Below are positions 59,609 to 64,000 of a stretch of 64,000 bases of DNA, piece by piece. A model generated the notes under the pieces. It saw only the letters and a list, made by a program, of their open reading frames with translations, made no database searches and was not told the origin of the DNA. The translations under genes were made by a program, and so were the position numbers. The number at the start of each line of letters is the position of its first letter. Position 1 is the first letter of the stretch. The stretch is from Rhizobium sp. CF080 (GTDB lineage Bacteria > Pseudomonadota > Alphaproteobacteria > Rhizobiales > Rhizobiaceae), in assembly GCF_000282095.2 (NCBI RefSeq), contig NZ_AKKC02000004.1:1178001-1242000 (forward strand), read 5' to 3'.

Positions 59609-61104
59609 GAATGAGCTTCCTTGAGCTTGGCTTTTCGGGCATCGCGGATTTCGCGAGCGAGCGAAAAGATGATGAAGACAAGGGCAAGGGAGAGCAGCGC
59701 GACTGCGATCGGATCTTCGAGAAAGACCCTGAGATCGCCGCCGGACAGTACCAGCGACCGGCGATAGCTGGATTCCACCATGTGCCCGAGCACGACGCCG
59801 AGGATCATCGGCAGGACCGGGAAGCGGGCAAGTCGCATCAGGTAACCGACCACCCCAAGACCGAGCGCGATGCCGAGATCGAACAGGCTGTTGTTGAGTG
59901 TGTAGATGCCCGACAGGATCAGCGCGAAGATGAAGCCGGCGCGGTAGTGACGCGGTCGGTTCACCAGCCAGATACAGGCCGGCAGGATGATAATGCCGAC
60001 GCCGATCTGGGCGATGATGGCGATGAACGAGCCGACATAGATGCTGTCGATCACCTGGGCGCTCTGTTCGAACAGGCGCGGACCCGGGATGAGGCCGTGC
60101 ATCAGAAGGCCGCCCAGCAGGACCGCGGTGGAGTTCGAGCTCGGAATGCCAAAGCTGAGCAGCGGGATCATTGCGGTGCTCGCCACCGTGTTGTTGGCCG
60201 CTTCCGGCGCCGCAACGCCCTCTTCCGATCCCTTGCCGAACAGGTGCGGCGTCTTCGACCAGCGGCGAGCTTCGTTATAGGACATGAAGGCCGCGATCGA
60301 GCCACCCCCACCGGGCGTCAGGCCCTCGAACAGGCCAAGGATGCAGCCGATGAACTGCGAGCGTTTCAGCCTGTTCATCATCGACCAACTCGGCAGCTTG
60401 ATGCGGATGCTGGCGTTGAGCTTTGCAGGGCCGACCGAGCCGGACTGGCTCATCAGCTCTGTCAGCGCGAACAGCCCGACCATGACAAGCACGGGCTCGA
60501 TGCCGCCGATCAGATCCGGGATATCGAAGGTGAAACGGGTGACGCCGGAGATCGGATCGGTACCGACGGTCGAGATCATCAGCCCGACGGTCGCGGCGCA
60601 AAGCCCCTTGATCAGCGATCCCCCACTCATGGAGGCGATCACGCTGAGGCCGAGAATGCCGAGCCCGAAATAGGATGCGGGCGTGAAGGCGAGTGCCAGC
60701 CATGAAAGGGGTTCGGTGAGCAGGATCAGCATAGCCAGGCCGAACAGGCTGCCGACCACGCCGGACATTAGCGAGATGCCGAGCGCTTCGCCCGCACGTC
60801 CCTGGCGGTTGAGCTCGTAGCCGTCGATGACGGTCGCGGCGGAGGAATTGGTACCGGGCGTGCGGATCAGGATCGCCGGAATCGAGCCGCCATATTCGGC
60901 ACCGATATAGACGCAGGCAAGCAGCGCGATCGCCTGCGCTGGGTCCATGGCATAGGTGAAGGGCAGCACGAGCGCCATGGTGATCGAGGCGGAAATGCCC
61001 GGCAGCGCGCCGCCCATGATACCCCAGGTGAGGCCGATGATCGCGACGAAGAAGATCGGCGTCTCGGTGAGAAGATGAATGATGTCCCAGAACGTCGCCA
61101 TCAA
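59605..61104 (-). CDS. tctA: Tripartite tricarboxylate transporter, TctA subunit
   Basis: A 499-residue inner-membrane permease with about twelve helices and the TctA family signatures GIMGGALPGISASITMALVLPFTY near the start, YGGSIPAILIRTPGTNSSAATVIDGYE and IPLLSFGIPSSNSTAVLLGGLLMHG. It catalyses uptake of citrate-like acids together with TctB and the binding protein TctC. The start overlaps the tctB stop (ATGA), and the stop overlaps the MmgE/PrpD gene. Confidence 0.95.
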   Translation of the reverse strand: MMATFWDIIHLLTETPIFFVAIIGLTWGIMGGALPGISASITMALVLPFTYAMDPAQAIALLACVYIGAEYGGSIPAILIRTPGTNSSAATVIDGYELNRQGRAGEALGISLMSGVVGSLFGLAMLILLTEPLSWLALAFTPASYFGLGILGLSVIASMSGGSLIKGLCAATVGLMISTVGTDPISGVTRFTFDIPDLIGGIEPVLVMVGLFALTELMSQSGSVGPAKLNASIRIKLPSWSMMNRLKRSQFIGCILGLFEGLTPGGGGSIAAFMSYNEARRWSKTPHLFGKGSEEGVAAPEAANNTVASTAMIPLLSFGIPSSNSTAVLLGGLLMHGLIPGPRLFEQSAQVIDSIYVGSFIAIIAQIGVGIIILPACIWLVNRPRHYRAGFIFALILSGIYTLNNSLFDLGIALGLGVVGYLMRLARFPVLPMILGVVLGHMVESSYRRSLVLSGGDLRVFLEDPIAVALLSLALVFIIFSLAREIRDARKAKLKEAHS

Positions 61105-61595
61105 AATAGCCCCTGAAAAATCGAGCCCATGGGCTGGTTGACGCCGAGCAGCTTCACGAAGATCGCCCAGTAGAACACGGCGCCGCCTATGGCGGCGGCA
61201 GGCACGATCCAGCTGCGGCGCTGAGCGCCCTCGTAAAGTGCGATCCCGCCGATCAGCAGCGCGGTGGCGACGATGTAGCCGACGAAGGGAAGCAGGAAGA
61301 CATAAGCCGCACCGAAGAGCAGGAAGCCGAGCGCACGCGGCAGCGGGGCGTTCTCGTCTTCTTCCTCCTCATCGGCCTTGCCAGTGGTCGCCGCTACGGC
61401 GTGAAGCCTGACGGCGAGCAAGGCCCGGCCGATCAGGCAGGCAGCCAGAATGGCGAGCAGGACGGAAAGCACTTTCGGCAGGCCGTCCGCGCCGATCTCG
61501 TCCGAAAGGGTGCTGTCGGCAATCTGGGTGGACCAAGTATAATAGGTGCCAGCGACGGCAAGCAACGCCGCGCCGCTGAGAAGGTCTTTGTTCAT
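61101..61595 (-). CDS. tctB: Tripartite tricarboxylate transporter, TctB subunit
   Basis: A 164-residue four-helix membrane subunit. The hydrophobic segments are at about 7-24, 38-58, 88-118 and 128-150, separated by the acidic KADEEEEDENAPLP linker. Family size and topology fit TctB. GAGGTG precedes ATG 61595. The position between the binding-protein gene and TctA is standard. A strong hairpin lies in the preceding gap. Confidence 0.9.
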   Translation of the reverse strand: MNKDLLSGAALLAVAGTYYTWSTQIADSTLSDEIGADGLPKVLSVLLAILAACLIGRALLAVRLHAVAATTGKADEEEEDENAPLPRALGFLLFGAAYVFLLPFVGYIVATALLIGGIALYEGAQRRSWIVPAAAIGGAVFYWAIFVKLLGVNQPMGSIFQGLF

Positions 61596-61622
61596 GAGAA
61601 CACCTCATGGGGAAAAGGGATA

Positions 61623-61651
61623 TTCGGGACCGCGCAAAACGCGGTCCCGAA
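61623..61651 (-). promoter_or_regulatory. Intergenic stem-loop between tctC and tctB
   Basis: A perfect 12-base stem, TTCGGGACCGCG (61623-61634) and CGCGGTCCCGAA (61640-61651), around CAAAA. It begins 13 bases after the tctC stop in the direction of transcription; on that strand the loop reads TTTTG and no U-tract follows the stem. It probably stabilises the tctC message or partially terminates, giving excess binding protein. Confidence 0.65.
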
Positions 61652-61663
61652 GCATCGCCAGCT

Positions 61664-62629
61664 TTACTTGATGGCGCCGGTGGTCTTCAGGAACTCTTCC
61701 GTCGTCGAGGCAAAATTGTTGACGAAGCTCGGATATTCCTTGTGGTCGATCGGTTTGGCCACCAGCACTTCGGCGGCATAGGCCTTCTTGTATTCGGGGT
61801 CGTTCAGGACGTCCTTTACGGCCTTGTCCCATATGGCGGCCGTCGCATCCGGCAGGCCCTTCGGGCCGGCAAGGCCGCGGAATTTGACGAGCGAAACATC
61901 ATAGCCGACTTCCTTGATCGTCGGCACGTCAGCCTTGTCGGGAATGCGCTCGGGATTGAAGGTGGCGAGCAGCTTGATCTTGCCGGCGTCGAGCTGCGAG
62001 CGCAGTTCCTGGATTTCGCCGATGCCGATGTCGAGCGTGCCGTTCATCACGTTGAGCATCATGTCGCCACCGCCTTCATGGGTGACGATCGCGGCATTCA
62101 CGCCGGCAGCGCGCTTCAGCTGTTCCGCCGCTTGCCGCTCCAGTGAAGCCGGGTTGGCGGCGCCCCACTTGCCGCGCTCCTTCTTCGCATGCTCGATGAC
62201 GTCCTTCATGCTCTTGAACGGTCCGTCGGTGCGGGTGAAGACCACCTCGCTGTCGAGGAAGAAGTTCACGAGCGGCTGCATGTCCTTGTAAGTGCTCTGC
62301 GGCTTGCTCATCAGCGACGTGTAGATATAGGTCGGCGTGGTAGCATAGAAGACGCTGCCATCAGCGGGAGCCGAAGCAACGCGAGCCATGGCCTTGGCTC
62401 CGCTGCCGCCCTGCACGTTTTCGACCACGAAGGTGGCATTGATATATTTGCCGAGGTGCTTTGACATCTCGCGCAGGAAGACGTCGCTGCCGCCACCCGG
62501 GCTCGAATGCGTGACCAATGTCACGACCTTGACCGGATAGGCGGCCGGCTCGGCGAAGGCCGGCGAGGAAAGCAGCGCCAAGGCGGCAAGCCCGGAGGCT
62601 GCTTTCCCGATCATCTTGATAATGCTCAT
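61664..62629 (-). CDS. tctC: Tripartite tricarboxylate transporter binding protein (TctC/Bug family)
   Basis: A 321-residue periplasmic binding protein. A Sec signal peptide runs to SSPAFAEP. Bug-family signatures are VVTLVTHSSPGGGSDVFLRE, FVVENVQGGSGAKAMARVA and FRGLAGPKGLPDATAAIWDKA. It carries a carboxylate ligand to TctAB. GGGAGAGAA precedes ATG 62629. The gene follows the second MmgE/PrpD gene by 53 bp and comes before tctB with the hairpin between. Confidence 0.93.
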   Translation of the reverse strand: MSIIKMIGKAASGLAALALLSSPAFAEPAAYPVKVVTLVTHSSPGGGSDVFLREMSKHLGKYINATFVVENVQGGSGAKAMARVASAPADGSVFYATTPTYIYTSLMSKPQSTYKDMQPLVNFFLDSEVVFTRTDGPFKSMKDVIEHAKKERGKWGAANPASLERQAAEQLKRAAGVNAAIVTHEGGGDMMLNVMNGTLDIGIGEIQELRSQLDAGKIKLLATFNPERIPDKADVPTIKEVGYDVSLVKFRGLAGPKGLPDATAAIWDKAVKDVLNDPEYKKAYAAEVLVAKPIDHKEYPSFVNNFASTTEEFLKTTGAIK

Positions 62630-62682
62630 GTTCTCTCTCCCACTGTTTGCCGCTTCTCCCGAGCGGCGTTGTTTCGATCGAA

Positions 62683-63999
62683 TTATTCGGCTGCGATCTC
62701 CTTAGCCGCATGCTCGTCCGCGCCGCTGATCAGCGACACCAGGCGCTTGACGTCGGCGCCCTTGTCGATGCCGCGCACGAGGGCGAGAAGCTCATCCTGG
62801 CGAGCGCCATCGATGACGCCTTCGGCGCACATGCGGAACTTGGCATCCAGCCCGTCGTCGCTGATCGGATTGGACGGGCCGCCGCGATACCGTTCGTCCG
62901 CCCATTGGACTAGCGTTCGGCCATCCTTGGTGACGACTTCGATGCGCGAGCGGATCTTGTCGTAACCTTGCGCGTCGATCTCGGGATCTTCGATGACGTC
63001 GGTACGCGCCTGCAGGTCCTGCATCGCTTCGCCCGCGACGAAGGCATCCTCGAATTCGTGATGGCTGGCGCGGCGGCACAGCACGATCATCGCCAGGAGC
63101 GCCGGCATCGAGAACTTGGCCTGCAGATGGTTCTTGGCAATCGGATAGCGGATCGGCTCGATGATGTTCTTGCCGGCGAAGAAGCGGATGCGCTCGACTT
63201 CCTCGGCTTTCAGGTCATGGTCGAGCACGAGCTTCACCATCGCATCCATGGACTGGTGCGTGAGGATGCCCGACGGATACGGCTTGACGCTGACACCCGG
63301 CGAAACGATCGTCAGCGGCGCGCCAAAACCGGCCTTCACCTTTTCCTCGTCGAAACCGTCGCCCATCACCGAGAAGAAGCCCCAGGCGCCGTCGAGCGCC
63401 GTCGGATCGGCGTCGAAGCCGCGGGCGGCGAGCAACGCCGCCGTGATGCCGTTCTCGCAGGCGCGGCCGACATGCATGGGCTTGGTCATCGTCCCAAAAT
63501 TGACGCGGATGCCGGCCGCAAAACTCGCCGCCATGCCGAGCGTGTAGGCAAGCTTTTCGCCCTTCAGGCCGAGCAGTTTGGCGGCGGCGACGGCCGCGCC
63601 GAACGTGCCGACCGTGCCGCTGGTATGATGCCCACGGCGATAGTGGCGCGGCTTCATCCATTCGGAAATCTTGCACTCGACCTCAAAGCCCACCTGGAAG
63701 GCGAGCATGATGTCGCGGCCGTCGACATTACCGAGCTGACTGCCGATTACCAAGGCGGCGGTCAGCGGCGGGACGGAAGGATGGGTCAAAAGCCCGTAGA
63801 CATGCGCCGGATCGTGCGAAACCTGCGTGTCGTCCCAATCGTGCGCGTGACCGGCAATCCCCCAGACACGGCCGGCAAGCGGCGCCGGCACCTTTGCTGC
63901 ACCGGCGCCCGGCAGCGGCGCATCGCCCCGGCCGCCCTGCGCCAGTGCATCCTCGACGAGGATGCGAACCGAGGGCTCGTGGCTGCCGGCGAGATAAAG
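62683..63999 (-). CDS. MmgE/PrpD-family protein (second copy, 5' end outside window)
   Basis: At least 438 residues of an MmgE/PrpD-family enzyme; the frame stays open to the right edge of the window, where it reads YLAGSHEPSVRILVEDALA, so the start lies beyond it. Family traits are GIAGHAHDWDDTQ (catalytic loop), GHHTSGTVGTFGAAVAAAKL and KPYPSGILTHQSMDAMV. It is likely the first or an early gene of the TctCBA operon. It differs from the first copy in the HDWDDTQ versus HGEDYDDTF loop, so the two probably have different substrates or steps. Confidence 0.9.
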   Translation of the reverse strand, partial: LYLAGSHEPSVRILVEDALAQGGRGDAPLPGAGAAKVPAPLAGRVWGIAGHAHDWDDTQVSHDPAHVYGLLTHPSVPPLTAALVIGSQLGNVDGRDIMLAFQVGFEVECKISEWMKPRHYRRGHHTSGTVGTFGAAVAAAKLLGLKGEKLAYTLGMAASFAAGIRVNFGTMTKPMHVGRACENGITAALLAARGFDADPTALDGAWGFFSVMGDGFDEEKVKAGFGAPLTIVSPGVSVKPYPSGILTHQSMDAMVKLVLDHDLKAEEVERIRFFAGKNIIEPIRYPIAKNHLQAKFSMPALLAMIVLCRRASHHEFEDAFVAGEAMQDLQARTDVIEDPEIDAQGYDKIRSRIEVVTKDGRTLVQWADERYRGGPSNPISDDGLDAKFRMCAEGVIDGARQDELLALVRGIDKGADVKRLVSLISGADEHAAKEIAAE

Positions 64000-64000
64000 G

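Noticed and set aside
1..64000. tRNA, rRNA, CRISPR arrays, insertion sequences and phage genes
   Set aside because: No TψC-type GTTCGA-containing cloverleaf, no repeat-spacer pattern, and no transposase or integrase motif was found on reading both strands.

Overview
The window reads as a high-GC alphaproteobacterial replicon, most likely Rhizobiaceae (Rhizobium, Agrobacterium or Ensifer type). This is inferred from codon use, from gene families common in that group (many ABC importers, LysR/GntR/RpiR/AsnC regulators, an arginase plus ornithine cyclodeaminase pair, MmgE/PrpD with TctABC) and from tight ATGA overlaps between genes. It looks like a catabolic, accessory stretch such as a chromid, megaplasmid or chromosomal island. 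No rRNA, tRNA, phage, transposase or CRISPR is visible.

Layout. 1-1951: end of a four-carbon acid-sugar operon (otnK, otnC). 1994-4985 (minus): rubredoxin, FAD-dependent rubredoxin/ferredoxin reductase, a cupin-like protein and a substrate-binding-like protein without a signal peptide, divergent from a LysR gene (5108-6010). 6131-14234 (minus): a seven-gene operon of a CapA-like phosphoesterase, a complete Dpp-type peptide ABC importer and a D-2-hydroxyacid dehydrogenase. A near-identical 21-bp palindrome with the LysR T-N11-A pattern lies in front of both units (5070-5090 and 14392-14412), which links them into one putative regulon. 14674-27213: two paralogous LysR genes around a periplasmic aldehyde oxidoreductase (paoABC) and a patch of decaying oxidoreductase/transporter genes (MFS remnant, SDR with an amber codon, internally deleted alcohol dehydrogenase, internally deleted aldo/keto reductase), then intact secreted proteins: a double CMD-cupin protein, an alpha/beta hydrolase, a cytochrome P460-like protein and a DUF4405 membrane protein.

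27372-37362: aldehyde dehydrogenase, FAD amine oxidase, N-formylglutamate amidohydrolase and RpiR regulator (minus), divergent from a peptide ABC importer with a fused double ATPase. 37533-40498: a DUF309 protein and a membrane M48 protease. 40538-44452: FadR-type regulator, enolase-superfamily dehydratase and an orphan solute-binding protein. 44701-52654: GntR regulator and a divergent operon of M20 amidohydrolase, M28 peptidase and a polar amino-acid ABC importer carrying two binding proteins, closed by a strong terminator. 52704-55251: AsnC regulator divergent from arginase and ornithine cyclodeaminase. 55326-64000 (minus): an isopropylmalate-dehydrogenase-like enzyme, a GntR regulator, an atypical SDR, two MmgE/PrpD proteins and a TctCBA carboxylate importer; the last gene runs off the window.

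Most units follow one plan: an importer, the enzymes that process its substrate, and a local regulator with a recognisable inverted repeat in the intergenic region. The most promising undescribed unit is the rubredoxin/cupin plus CapA/peptide-importer pair tied together by the shared palindrome. The second is the exported hydrolase-P460-DUF4405 group.
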